Counted from the stretch's first letter, positions 25,027 through 34,807 are shown. The stretch: DNA of 64,000 nt from CAZGXI01 sp964529715 (GCA_964529715.1 CAZGXI010000012.1:1-64000); one strand, 5' to 3'. The notes: generated from the letters alone by a model not told the origin. A program made the numbers and translations.

Positions 25027-26643
25027 ATGATGACCCGACGTGACTGGGGAATCGCCCTTGTCCTGATTGCCGTCGTCACACTGCTGGCGCTGCCCATCCT
25101 GACTTATCCGCTGGGGCGCGACCAGGGCGTGTTCGGCACGATTGCCCGCGTGATGCTGGCCGGGGGCCGTCCCTATCTCGACGCCTGGGATTTCAAGCCG
25201 CCGCCGATCTACTACATTTACGCCGGGACTGTCGCCCTGTTCGGCCCGACCACCGCCGCGCTGCGCGCCATCGACCTGATCCTGTTCGCGCCGCTGGGGT
25301 TGGCGCTGTACTGGCTGGCCCTCCGGTTGAGCAGCCGCCGCGCGGCGATCATCGCCATGTTGGTCGGGGGCGCTTTTTACTTCAGCGAGTCGTTCTGGAC
25401 GCTGACGCAAAACGACGGCGTTGCCATGTTGCCGATGACGCTGGCGGCAGTGTGCACCTTTAAGGCCGCCGAACGCGGATCGCGCGGGTGGCTGTGGGCG
25501 CTCTTGAGTGGCGCGTGTGCGGCGCTGGCGGCCTGGTTCAAATATCCGTTCGTGCTGTTCGGCGCGGCGCTGGCGGCGAGCTACCTGATCACAATTCGTA
25601 GTAGGGGCGTTCAATTGAACGCCCCTACTACACGGGTCCTCGATAACCGATCGGGAGTCTTCAGACTCGGTATCGCATTTCTGGCGGGTGCGCTGCTTGT
25701 CGGCCTGGGCGGGATCGCTTATCTGGCGTCGGTCGGTCTGTGGGATGCCACGCTCGAAAGTGCGTTGCTGGCCGGGCGCTATGTCGCCCAGGATTATAGC
25801 CTGCCCGCCCTGTTCGACTCGCCCGTGTGGAAAGCCAGCCTTGCGGATCGCTGGTCGCGCTGGCACGTACTCTTTTTGCTGGCGGCGGCGTGGCCCGTGC
25901 TGCGTTGGCGGCTCCGGCGTGGGAAGGAAGTTGCGCCTCTCGGCTGGCCGATAATCTGGCTGTGGGGCGCGTCGGTGCTGGTCGTGTTGCTCATCCAGGC
26001 GAAGGGCATCGATTACCAGTGGCTTCCCCTGCTGCCGCCGCTGGCCCTGATCGCGGCGGACGCGGTGGACCGGGTGATCGAGGCCCTTCAACGTTTTCGA
26101 GCAGGGACACGGTCTGTGTCTCTACCGGCCTTGGCTCACCTTGCCATCGTTCTGATCCTGCTGGCGCACCTGGCGGCGAACCTGTGGCTGCCTGTCCTGC
26201 CGTACCTGGCGGGACAGGAAAGCCGGGAGGCGTATTACAGCCGCTTCCGAGGCGGGGAGTTTGTGGCGGACGAGTCGCTGGCGGTGGCGAACTATCTGCG
26301 GGAGCGCGTCGCGCCGGGGGATAGCCTGTACATCTGGGGTTTCAGGCCGGAGATTTACTATCTCGCGTCGCTGCGGCCCGCCACGCGCTTTATCTCGCAG
26401 TTCCCGCTGGTGGTAGAAGGCTACCCGGCGGCCTGGCGGCAGGAGAATGTCGATCTGCTGTGGGCCGCGCTGCCGCCTTACGTGCTGGTATTGCAAGGCG
26501 ACTTCATGCCCTGGGTGACGGGCCGGGACGCAGACTCGAACACTCTGCTGCAAGAATATCCCGAGTTGAACAACTGGCTGATGTTCAACTACGAGCGCGA
26601 AACGCAGATCGGCAATTTCTTCATCTGGCGGCGGAAAGATTAA
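25027..26643 (+). CDS. GT39/PMT-like membrane glycosyltransferase
   Basis: About 538 residues from the tandem ATG at 25027. Roughly ten TM helices and the extracytoplasmic loop LGRDQGVFGTIARVMLAG fit the ArnT/PMT GT-C fold, in which an acidic residue in the first loop is catalytic. It probably moves a sugar from a polyprenyl-phosphate donor to protein, lipid or glycan outside the membrane. An unusual insertion (IRSRGVQLNAPTT..., about residues 191-210) is encoded by a perfect 34-bp palindrome at 25598-25631, and a second degenerate palindrome lies at 26103-26125; both fall between TM helices and keep the frame open. Last gene of the plus-strand run. Confidence 0.75.
   Translation: MMTRRDWGIALVLIAVVTLLALPILTYPLGRDQGVFGTIARVMLAGGRPYLDAWDFKPPPIYYIYAGTVALFGPTTAALRAIDLILFAPLGLALYWLALRLSSRRAAIIAMLVGGAFYFSESFWTLTQNDGVAMLPMTLAAVCTFKAAERGSRGWLWALLSGACAALAAWFKYPFVLFGAALAASYLITIRSRGVQLNAPTTRVLDNRSGVFRLGIAFLAGALLVGLGGIAYLASVGLWDATLESALLAGRYVAQDYSLPALFDSPVWKASLADRWSRWHVLFLLAAAWPVLRWRLRRGKEVAPLGWPIIWLWGASVLVVLLIQAKGIDYQWLPLLPPLALIAADAVDRVIEALQRFRAGTRSVSLPALAHLAIVLILLAHLAANLWLPVLPYLAGQESREAYYSRFRGGEFVADESLAVANYLRERVAPGDSLYIWGFRPEIYYLASLRPATRFISQFPLVVEGYPAAWRQENVDLLWAALPPYVLVLQGDFMPWVTGRDADSNTLLQEYPELNNWLMFNYERETQIGNFFIWRRKD
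25598..25631. repeat. perfect 34-bp palindrome inside a coding sequence
   Basis: Arms GTAGTAGGGGCGTTCAA and TTGAACGCCCCTACTAC, exact reverse complements with no loop. It lies in frame inside the glycosyltransferase gene, in a stretch encoding a polar loop. The GGGGC-arm type matches intergenic elements elsewhere in the window. A further nested inverted repeat (GAGTC-TTCA-GACTC, near 25656) follows 20 bp later. Confidence 0.85.
26103..26125. repeat. second, degenerate palindrome in the same gene
   Basis: AGGGACACGG pairs with TCTGTGTCTCT with one G-T and small mismatches, within the glycosyltransferase coding region. Similar to the GGGACACGG-type element at 56016. Confidence 0.45.
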
Positions 26644-26729
26644 GCCAACCGCCAAGAACGCCAAGAGAAGATCAAGAGAGTGCTCCCGATCCCCTTCTCA
26701 ATTCAGAACTTGAAATTCAAAACTCAGAA
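26644..26729. other. intergenic region between convergent genes
   Basis: Contains AACCGCCAAGAACGCCAAG and AATTCAGAACTTGAAATTC type simple direct repeats. No T-tract hairpin on either strand and no ORF seen. Confidence 0.4.
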
Positions 26730-27638
26730 CTATTCTTCCCGCCTGGCCTCGATCACCACCCAGTCGCCCATCGTGCGGCGGTGATAGGGCGTCAATCCGG
26801 CGGCGCGTAGCGCGGCCTCCACGTCGTCCGCCTGCTCCGCGATGATCCCACCGAACACGCCGACCCCGCCTGGCTCGACCACGTTGCCCAACCCATCCTC
26901 GCACAGGTGGATGATCGTCTTCGCTAAGATGTTTGCCAGCAGCAGCCCGAATCGCTGCGGCGATGCCAGGAGCGTTTCCAGACTGCCCTGCTGCGCCGTG
27001 ATCTGGGCCGAGACGCCGTTCAGGGCGGCGTTGCGCCCGGTGGCGATCACCGCGATGTCGTCGATGTCTAGCCCCAGGATGTGCTCCGCGCCGAGCCTGG
27101 CGGCGGCAATCGCCAGGATGCCCGACCCGCAGCCCAGGTCCAGCACGCGCGGCGGCAGCGGTACGAGGTCTTCCAGCGCCAACAGACAAAGCTGCGTGCT
27201 GGGATGCGCGCCCGTGCCGAAGGCCATGCCGGGATCGAGGATGATTTCCAGGTCGCCGGGTTCGAGGGGCGCTTTTTCCCACGCCGGGCGGATATACAGC
27301 CGCCGACCGACCTTGATCGGGTGATAGTACACTTTCCACGCCTCGGCCCAGTCTTCCTCGGAGACGCAACGGTAGGCCGGTTCGGGGACCGGGTAGATCA
27401 TGCGCAGGTAGGCCAGGCCAGATTCCAGCTGCTGCTGAATGAAGGGTGCTTCGGCGTTATCCGGCACGTAGGCGCGCACGACCAACCGCGTTGGCGGGGG
27501 CAGTTCGTCTTCCCATGCCTCGACCTCGATGCCGAGTTGTTCGATGGAAACGCCCTGGTAGCCGTAGCGTTGGAGCAGGTCGGCTACCGCCTCGGCGGCT
27601 TCGCCATCCGTTTCGAGCGAGATTTCAATCCAGTCCAT
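26730..27638 (-). CDS. prmA: ribosomal protein L11 methyltransferase
   Basis: 302-residue Rossmann-fold enzyme that trimethylates ribosomal protein L11 with S-adenosylmethionine. The L11-binding N-terminal domain precedes a linker with the conserved GMAFGTGAHPST, then the SAM-binding motif VLDLGCGSGIL (motif I) and the NILAKT motif IV. Length is normal. It begins 5 bp after the dnaJ stop, so it is co-transcribed as the last gene of the heat-shock operon; dnaJ-prmA linkage is also known in Firmicutes. Confidence 0.93.
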   Translation of the reverse strand: MDWIEISLETDGEAAEAVADLLQRYGYQGVSIEQLGIEVEAWEDELPPPTRLVVRAYVPDNAEAPFIQQQLESGLAYLRMIYPVPEPAYRCVSEEDWAEAWKVYYHPIKVGRRLYIRPAWEKAPLEPGDLEIILDPGMAFGTGAHPSTQLCLLALEDLVPLPPRVLDLGCGSGILAIAAARLGAEHILGLDIDDIAVIATGRNAALNGVSAQITAQQGSLETLLASPQRFGLLLANILAKTIIHLCEDGLGNVVEPGGVGVFGGIIAEQADDVEAALRAAGLTPYHRRTMGDWVVIEARREE

Positions 27639-27643
27639 TGGCC

Positions 27644-28795
27644 CTAGCCTTCGCCGCTCAGGAAGTCCATGATGCGGTCGAGGAAGCCCTTGTTCGGCGG
27701 CGGGATGATCTCGGTGTCGAGCGTTTTTGCCAGCTCTTCAAACAGCTTGCGTTGCTCGCGGGTCAGGTTCTTGGGGATGGCGACCTGGACGATCACCCAC
27801 TGATCGCCGCGCCCGGCGCTGGTCCCGTCACGGCGTAGGCGGGGAAAACCCTTGCCACGTAGCCGGAACGATTCGCCCGTCTGTGTGCCTGGCGGGATGG
27901 GCAGTTCAACATCGCCATCGACCGTCGGCACCGTGATCGTGTCGCCCAGAGCAGCCTGGGCCACGTTCAACGACACGTCCAACAAAATGTCGTCGTTGCG
28001 GCGTTTGAAGAAGGGGTGTGGGCGCACGTCGATCACGACGTACAGGTTGCCGTTCGGCCCGCCCAACTCGCCGGGTTCGCCCTCGCCGGCGATCCGAATC
28101 TTGGTGCCCTGATCCACACCGGGCGGCACATTGACTTTCAGGCGGCGGGTGATATGCGCCTTGCCACTGCCGCGGCAGGTCGGGCAGGGCGAGGAGACCA
28201 CCTCGCCGCGCCCCGGGCAGCGCGGGCAGGTGTTCACACTGATCATCGAACCGAGGAAGGTCTGGCGCACCGTGCGCACTTCGCCCGCGCCGTTGCATTC
28301 AGGACAGCGCATGGGCGTGCTTCCTGGCGCGGCGCCGCTGCCCCGGCAGTCTGGGCAGACTTCTTGTCGGGATAGCTCGATCTCTTTTTCGACGCCGAAG
28401 ACAGCCTCTTCAAACTCGATGGTCATCTGGTAGGACAGGTCGCGCCCCGGACGCGGACCACGCCGCTGGCTGCGGCGTCCCGCGCCGCCGGTGAAGCCGC
28501 CGAAGAACTCCTCGAAGATGTCTTCGATGCCGCCCATGCCGAAGTCCCCGAAGCCAGTTGCACCCCGTCCGCTGAGGCCGGCATGACCGTAGCGGTCGTA
28601 GAGGGAGCGTTTTTCTGCGTCGTTAAGCACTTCGTAGGCCGTGTTGATTTCCTTGAAACGCTCCTCGGCGTCCGGCTCTTTGCTGACGTCGGGGTGATAC
28701 TGCCGCGCCAGGCGGCGGAAAGCCTTTTTGATGTCATCCTGAGAGGCGCTGCGCGGCACTCCCAGCACCTCATAATAGTCGCGTGGTGGCGTCAT
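27644..28795 (-). CDS. dnaJ: DnaJ co-chaperone
   Basis: 383 residues from the ATG at 28795. The J-domain contains HPDVSK (HPD motif) and is followed by a Gly/Phe-rich region with many Arg and Gly. The zinc domain has four CxxCxGxG repeats: CPDCRGSG, CPECNGAG, CPRCPGRG and CPTCRGSG. The C-terminal substrate-binding domains are complete. It stimulates DnaK ATPase and delivers unfolded proteins. An apparent in-frame start at 28834 is less likely because it overlaps a hairpin (28836-28866). Confidence 0.97.
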   Translation of the reverse strand: MTPPRDYYEVLGVPRSASQDDIKKAFRRLARQYHPDVSKEPDAEERFKEINTAYEVLNDAEKRSLYDRYGHAGLSGRGATGFGDFGMGGIEDIFEEFFGGFTGGAGRRSQRRGPRPGRDLSYQMTIEFEEAVFGVEKEIELSRQEVCPDCRGSGAAPGSTPMRCPECNGAGEVRTVRQTFLGSMISVNTCPRCPGRGEVVSSPCPTCRGSGKAHITRRLKVNVPPGVDQGTKIRIAGEGEPGELGGPNGNLYVVIDVRPHPFFKRRNDDILLDVSLNVAQAALGDTITVPTVDGDVELPIPPGTQTGESFRLRGKGFPRLRRDGTSAGRGDQWVIVQVAIPKNLTREQRKLFEELAKTLDTEIIPPPNKGFLDRIMDFLSGEG

Positions 28796-28835
28796 CCCGG
28801 CGTTCTTGATCCCCTGCTTATTCGGATAGCACAAG

Positions 28836-28866
28836 CCCGTCCCCTGACCGGTATGGAGGGGACGGG
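28836..28866. repeat. hairpin between dnaK and dnaJ
   Basis: Perfect 10-bp stem CCCGTCCCCT (28836-28845) / AGGGGACGGG (28857-28866) with 11-nt loop, in the 110-bp dnaK-dnaJ gap. On the transcribed strand only TTGTG follows, so termination would be weak. It may tune dnaJ expression or mRNA stability. Its arms resemble the T-box terminator arms at 49341-49365. Confidence 0.6.
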
Positions 28867-28905
28867 TATGTGCGGTTGACGGGAATTATAGCGCGGCAGC
28901 GCCGC

Positions 28906-30792
<1,887 letters not shown>

Positions 30793-30847
30793 AGTGTGTT
30801 TTGTCTCCTGATTTGTCTGGTGTCTATAAGTCCTGAACAGGTTGCCC

Positions 30848-31420
30848 TCAGTTCGCTACCCGGACCAATGCCGGGCGTAGCACCCGGTCGCCGCAGATAT
30901 AACCTTTTTGTAGCACCGCTGTGATGTGCCCGCTCTCGACCTCGTCGTTGTTATCTGCGCCGATGGCCTCATGGCGGCTTGGATCGAACGGCTCACCAAG
31001 CGGGTTGATCTCGGTTACCTGGTAGCTTTGCAGCACACCCTGGAACTTGTCCCGGATCAGCACAACGCCCTTGACCCAGCCATGATCGGCTAGTTCCGGC
31101 GGCAGGTTATTCAGCGCCCGCTCAAAGTCGTCTACGACCGGCAGGAGCCTGCGCAACACCTCAAAGGTAGCGGTCTGTGTGTGTTCTTCCCGCTCACGGT
31201 CCATACGCTTACGGTAATTAGCGAACTCGGCGCGGGCACGTTGCCAGCCGTCCAGGTATTCGGCAGCCGCGGCCTGGGCCTTTTGCAGTTCAGCGTGCAA
31301 ATCGATTTCGCCGTTCCCGGTGGGCTGCGCCGTTGTTTCCGCCGCTTCAAGGTCTGGCTGCGGCCCGGCGGCCTCCGCAGAGGGCTGTTGTTGGTCTTGG
31401 GTTTGCCATTCTTCGCTCAA
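30848..31420 (-). CDS. grpE: nucleotide exchange factor GrpE
   Basis: 190 residues. An acidic, Gln-rich N-terminal tail is followed by a long coiled coil (about 45-100) and the family pattern RARAEFANYRKRMDREREE. The C-terminal four-helix/beta region includes HEAIG and ends VLRPALVRVAN. It exchanges ADP from DnaK. The start is TTG at 31420; GGAGAGG stands upstream and no better ATG is nearby. A terminator-like hairpin precedes its ribosome site. Confidence 0.93.
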   Translation of the reverse strand: MSEEWQTQDQQQPSAEAAGPQPDLEAAETTAQPTGNGEIDLHAELQKAQAAAAEYLDGWQRARAEFANYRKRMDREREEHTQTATFEVLRRLLPVVDDFERALNNLPPELADHGWVKGVVLIRDKFQGVLQSYQVTEINPLGEPFDPSRHEAIGADNNDEVESGHITAVLQKGYICGDRVLRPALVRVAN

Positions 31421-31432
31421 CGTTACCTCTCC

Positions 31433-31461
31433 AAAAACGCGCCCCAGGGCGCGGGGTTTTT
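31433..31461. terminator. terminator-like hairpin between hrcA and grpE
   Basis: CGCGCC (31438-31443), CCAG loop, GGCGCG (31448-31453). On the minus strand five T (31437-31433) follow directly, and five T (31457-31461) lie on the plus side. For the operon's minus-strand transcript this is an intrinsic terminator ending about 5 nt before the grpE ribosome site. It could attenuate read-through from hrcA into grpE-dnaK. A possible internal promoter is at 31485-31513. Confidence 0.6.
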
Positions 31462-31484
31462 GACGTTCCTAGTGTAGTCAGGCT

Positions 31485-31513
31485 GTCATAGAATTGCGTT
31501 AGCAAAGCGTCAG
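31485..31513 (-). promoter_or_regulatory. possible internal promoter before grpE
   Basis: On the minus strand CTGACG (31513-31508), 17-bp spacer, TATGAC (31490-31485); both boxes match four of six consensus bases. It lies upstream of the hairpin at 31433-31461. Weak, but the spacing is ideal. Confidence 0.3.
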
Positions 31514-31550
31514 AAAAGTACAAAAGTTGTTTTTCCTTTCGGCAGGGTGT

Positions 31551-32672
31551 TCAGGGCAGCAGGGGAGAGCGCGGCTCTTCGCCATAGACTCCGACGAGCA
31601 GATTGCTCATCAGGTCGGCTACGTAGCGGACGGCGCTGACGGCGCGCCCATAACGCATGTGGGTCGGGCCGAGCACGCCTAACGTGCCGGTTGCCAGCCC
31701 TTCTACGCCATAGCGTCCCAGGACGATGCTTAGCAGACTGATGTCATCCCGGCGGCCTTCCCCGGCGATGACGACACGGACACTGCCCATCGCCGGACTG
31801 ACGGTTTCGGTGAGCAGGTCTTCGAGGGGAATCTGTTCTTCAAATACGCGCAGCGCCTGTTCGGCCCCCTGGCTTTCTTTAAAGCTGGCGAGCAGGCCGC
31901 TCAGTCCATCGCGGTAGGCGATATGCGGCTGGGTCTTGTCGGCCTGGTCCATCAGATCGATAACCAGTTCCATAATTTCGCGGTCAAGCGCCGACAGGTC
32001 CAGGACTTTATCGCGCAGTTGCCCGGCGGTCAGGCCGACGGACAGGCCGGTGAGCAGGGCGGCGGTTCGGCTCAACTGCTCCTGCGACACGGGTTCGGCC
32101 AGGGTAAGCATCCGTTGGCGCACATCGCCGCTTTGCAGCACGAGCACCATGAGCACCAACCGCCCCTGGGTGGCGATAAGTTCCAGGTGTTTGAAATAAT
32201 TAATCGGGCTGCGCGGAGGTGTCACCAGCGAGGCGCCGTGCGCGGTCCGGGCCAGGACGGCGGCAGCCAGACGCATCCATTGATCCAGGTCCATAGGGGC
32301 CTGGTGGAACTGATGGGCGATCATGCGTCGTTCGGCCAGCGAGAGTTCGCTTTCGCCTAACAACCGCTGCACGAAATAGCGGTAGCCTGCCTCCGTCGGC
32401 ACTCGTCCTGCCGACGTGTGGGGCGAATTGAGAAAGCCTTTTTCTTCCAGCAGCCCCATCTCGTTGCGGATGGTGGCCGAACTGACACCCAATTGCTCGA
32501 CCAGAGACTTGGAGCTGATGGGAGTGCCATCTTGCATAAAGCGGCGCACGACCAATTCCAGGATACGCTCCTGACGCTCGCTGAGTTCAGGCGCAGGTGT
32601 TTGCTCCTGCTCGGTGGCAACGGGAGCGGGGTTTTGGGTAAGATTGGCGCCGTTGGCGGTGTCTGAAAACAT
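31551..32672 (-). CDS. hrcA: heat-inducible repressor HrcA
   Basis: 373 residues. The N-terminal winged helix contains ISSKSLVEQLGVSSATIRNEM, then the regulatory/dimerisation region to VRYVADLMSNLLVGVYG. HrcA binds the CIRCE element and represses heat-shock operons. Its own CIRCE (32697-32723) lies 25 bp before the ATG, so it autoregulates the operon hrcA-grpE-dnaK-dnaJ-prmA. The extra Thr/Pro-rich N-terminal tail (about 25 residues) precedes the DNA-binding domain. Confidence 0.95.
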   Translation of the reverse strand: MFSDTANGANLTQNPAPVATEQEQTPAPELSERQERILELVVRRFMQDGTPISSKSLVEQLGVSSATIRNEMGLLEEKGFLNSPHTSAGRVPTEAGYRYFVQRLLGESELSLAERRMIAHQFHQAPMDLDQWMRLAAAVLARTAHGASLVTPPRSPINYFKHLELIATQGRLVLMVLVLQSGDVRQRMLTLAEPVSQEQLSRTAALLTGLSVGLTAGQLRDKVLDLSALDREIMELVIDLMDQADKTQPHIAYRDGLSGLLASFKESQGAEQALRVFEEQIPLEDLLTETVSPAMGSVRVVIAGEGRRDDISLLSIVLGRYGVEGLATGTLGVLGPTHMRYGRAVSAVRYVADLMSNLLVGVYGEEPRSPLLP

Positions 32673-32696
32673 AGATGCAGCCTCACCAGCAAGACT

Positions 32697-32723
32697 TTAG
32701 CACTCAACGGGCAAGAGTGCTAC
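32697..32723 (-). promoter_or_regulatory. CIRCE operator (HrcA site)
   Basis: TTAGCACTC, 9-bp spacer (AACGGGCAA), GAGTGCTAC: eight of nine positions pair and the spacer has the canonical length. It lies 3' of the hrcA promoter, so bound HrcA would block transcript start/elongation of the hrcA-grpE-dnaK-dnaJ-prmA operon. Confidence 0.95.
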
Positions 32724-32738
32724 CATAGATTGACCTTC

Positions 32739-32767
32739 ATCATACCATGTGCGGGCGGGAGCGTCAA
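32739..32767 (-). promoter_or_regulatory. sigma-70-type promoter of the hrcA operon
   Basis: On the minus strand TTGACG (32767-32762), 17-bp spacer, TATGAT (32744-32739). Five of six consensus bases in each box. The transcript would start near 32731, just before the CIRCE element. Confidence 0.8.
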
Positions 32768-32771
32768 AGCC

Positions 32772-32799
32772 TTGACAAAGTTGCCCCCGCTTTTAAGAT
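32772..32799 (+). promoter_or_regulatory. promoter of the thioredoxin gene
   Basis: Consensus TTGACA (32772-32777), 16-bp spacer, TAAGAT (32794-32799). Its -35 box is only 4 bp from the -35 box of the divergent hrcA promoter. Confidence 0.6.
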
Positions 32800-32847
32800 A
32801 GGCCGTATCGAGTCTGAGGCAGTTATATTCAGGAGAGGATGAATCTG

Positions 32848-33183
32848 ATGGCCGGTGCAGGCAAAACGTTTGACGTAACCCAAGATACCTTTCAGCGAGA
32901 AGTGCTCGAATCGCCGCTACCCATTCTGATCGACTTTTGGGCGGAGTGGTGTGGGCCATGCAAGATGGTGGAGCCGCACGTCGTGGACCTGTCGGTTGAA
33001 TATGACGGCAGGCTGCGCGTGGGCCGTGTGGACGCCGACTCTAACCAGGAGCTGCTTCTGGAATATGGCATCATGGGCATTCCCACCCTGATTCTGTTCA
33101 AGGATGGGCAGCCGGTCGAGCGGTTGACCGGTTATATGCCGAAGGAACGTATCGCCAGTAAGATAGCTCCCCATCTGGGCTGA
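32848..33183 (+). CDS. trxA: thioredoxin
   Basis: 111 residues from the ATG at 32848, 9 nt after GGAGAGG; an ATG at 32839 abuts that site and is less likely. The active site WCGPCK and the cis-proline in GIPTLILFKDG are present, and length is typical. It reduces protein disulfides. It is divergent from the heat-shock operon, with overlapping promoter region, fitting stress-linked expression. Confidence 0.95.
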   Translation: MAGAGKTFDVTQDTFQREVLESPLPILIDFWAEWCGPCKMVEPHVVDLSVEYDGRLRVGRVDADSNQELLLEYGIMGIPTLILFKDGQPVERLTGYMPKERIASKIAPHLG

Positions 33184-33211
33184 TTGTTTTCTCGCCATCG
33201 GTGCGCCGTCG

Positions 33212-33241
33212 GGCAGAGGGGTGGTGAGCCGCGTCTCTGCC
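33212..33241. terminator. weak hairpin after trxA
   Basis: GGCAGAG (33212-33218) and CTCTGCC (33235-33241), 16-nt loop, about 30 bp after the trxA stop. No T tract follows, so termination is uncertain. Confidence 0.3.
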
Positions 33242-33447
33242 TTAAGGGCGGCAAGGACGGCGTAGATGGTAGATGCTTGTGCAAGGTGAACAGCTCCCGG
33301 CGCGCCGTTTTCGGCATCCCGGCGGTCTGCTTTTGCTGGAATTTTGCGCGGTAATCTTGTACACTGAGCATGTCAGGCATACTACCGCCTGGCAAGAGAC
33401 ACCCCGCTAAGTTTGTCCGCTCATTTCTAGGAGGAGAATCACGTACC

Positions 33448-34674
33448 ATGAACCGCAGATCCCTGGCCGTTCTGGTGATGGTGGTCGCCCTGATTTTGAC
33501 GGCGGGCGGCAGTGTAATCGCGCAAAATGAGTTTGTTTTCGGTTTGGTCCTGGTCGGGCCGCGCAATGACCATGGCTGGAGCCAGGCGCACTATACGGCG
33601 GGCCAGTACGTTGAGGAGAATGTTCCGGGCACACGTATGCTCTTTTTTGAAAGTCTCAACGCTGCGGACGCTCCTGAAACGACTCTGGCGCAGGTAGTGG
33701 AGGAGATGAAGGCCGAGGGCGCGCAGTTGATCTTTACGACCTCGGACGCTTTTGAGGAAGATACGCTGGGAGTCGCCGAGGCGAATCCGGATATTGTTTT
33801 TATCAATGTCTCCGGCGACGATGTGCTGACCGGTGAGGCGCCCGCTAACCTGGGCAATCTGATGGGCGCGATGGAATGGGGTAAGCAGATTGCCGGTTGC
33901 GCCGCCGGTCTGGCGACCGAAACGGGCAGCATCGGCTACCTGGGGCCGCTGATCAACTTTGAGACGCGCCGCCTGGCTGCCAGCGTCTACCTGGGCGCGC
34001 GGTATTGCTACGAGACCTATCGTGGCGGTGATCCAGATGACCTGACCTTCACCGTGACCTGGATCGGCTTCTGGTTCAACATCCCCGGCGTCACCCTCGA
34101 TCCGACCGAAGAAACGCAGCGTTTCTTCGACAATGGCGCCGATGTGGTCGTCAGCGGCATCGACACGACTGAAGCCATCGTCGTCGCCGGGCAGCGGGCC
34201 GCCCAGGGCGAAACGGTGTGGGCCATCCCTTACGACTTCGAGGGCGCCTGTGCCGAAGCGCCGGAAGTCTGCCTGGGGGTACCGTATTTCAACTGGGGAC
34301 CTGATTATGTCGAAATCGTCCAGGCCGTGATGGATGGTACCTGGACACCTGCCTGGGAGTGGAATGCCCCTTACTGGGAAGACTTGACCGATAACACCCG
34401 GACTGCCGTCGGTTGGGTCAATGGTGAGGGATTGACCGACGAACAGGCCGCGCAGTTGGATGAGTTCATCGCCTTCCTGGCTGAACAAGGGACCGGCAAC
34501 ATCACCGCCGATAACATCGACGATGAAGGTCTTAGCCTGGGCCTGTGGGTCGGCCCGCTGAACCTGCAAGACGGCACTGTACTGGCGCAAGAGGGCGAGC
34601 TGGTCCCGCCGCGCCAGGTGTGGTATCTGCCGCAACTCTTGGAAGGCATGACCGGCGCCAGCGAAGCGCAGTAA
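33448..34674 (+). CDS. BMP-family nucleoside-binding protein
   Basis: 408 residues from the ATG at 33448, with AGGAGGAG upstream (11-nt spacing). The signal peptide (to about SVIAQ) has no lipobox cysteine, unlike many Gram-positive BMP lipoproteins. The mature part shows the BMP/PnrA pattern: ending strands with GPRNDHGWSQAHYTAG, the NVSGDD region and NWGPDY near the C-terminus. These proteins bind purine nucleosides (sometimes other solutes) for the adjacent ABC transporter. A TACACT -10-like box lies near 33360, with no convincing -35. Confidence 0.9.
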   Translation: MNRRSLAVLVMVVALILTAGGSVIAQNEFVFGLVLVGPRNDHGWSQAHYTAGQYVEENVPGTRMLFFESLNAADAPETTLAQVVEEMKAEGAQLIFTTSDAFEEDTLGVAEANPDIVFINVSGDDVLTGEAPANLGNLMGAMEWGKQIAGCAAGLATETGSIGYLGPLINFETRRLAASVYLGARYCYETYRGGDPDDLTFTVTWIGFWFNIPGVTLDPTEETQRFFDNGADVVVSGIDTTEAIVVAGQRAAQGETVWAIPYDFEGACAEAPEVCLGVPYFNWGPDYVEIVQAVMDGTWTPAWEWNAPYWEDLTDNTRTAVGWVNGEGLTDEQAAQLDEFIAFLAEQGTGNITADNIDDEGLSLGLWVGPLNLQDGTVLAQEGELVPPRQVWYLPQLLEGMTGASEAQ

Positions 34675-34707
34675 AGACCGCTTTGTAGACCGGACCAGAT
34701 CACAGGA

Positions 34708-34732
34708 TAGCGGCGGACCGAGTCCGCCGCTA
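34708..34732. repeat. short palindromic element (TAGCGGCGG-arm type)
   Basis: TAGCGGCGGAC (34708-34718), CGA, GTCCGCCGCTA (34722-34732): perfect 11-bp arms, in the 133-bp gap between the BMP gene and its ATPase. Followed after 6 nt by CAACTGCTGT, which also follows the copy at 38418. Confidence 0.7.
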
Positions 34733-34807
34733 CAATTACAACTGCTGTCCTCCCCCTGTTCCAACGCGGAACATCTACCTGCTGCACGGCAGTGCACGGA
34801 CCTTCCC

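Noticed and set aside
24796..26091. A 431-residue open frame antisense to the glycosyltransferase gene
   Set aside because: Covers a protein with clear TM pattern; composition is that of a shadow frame.
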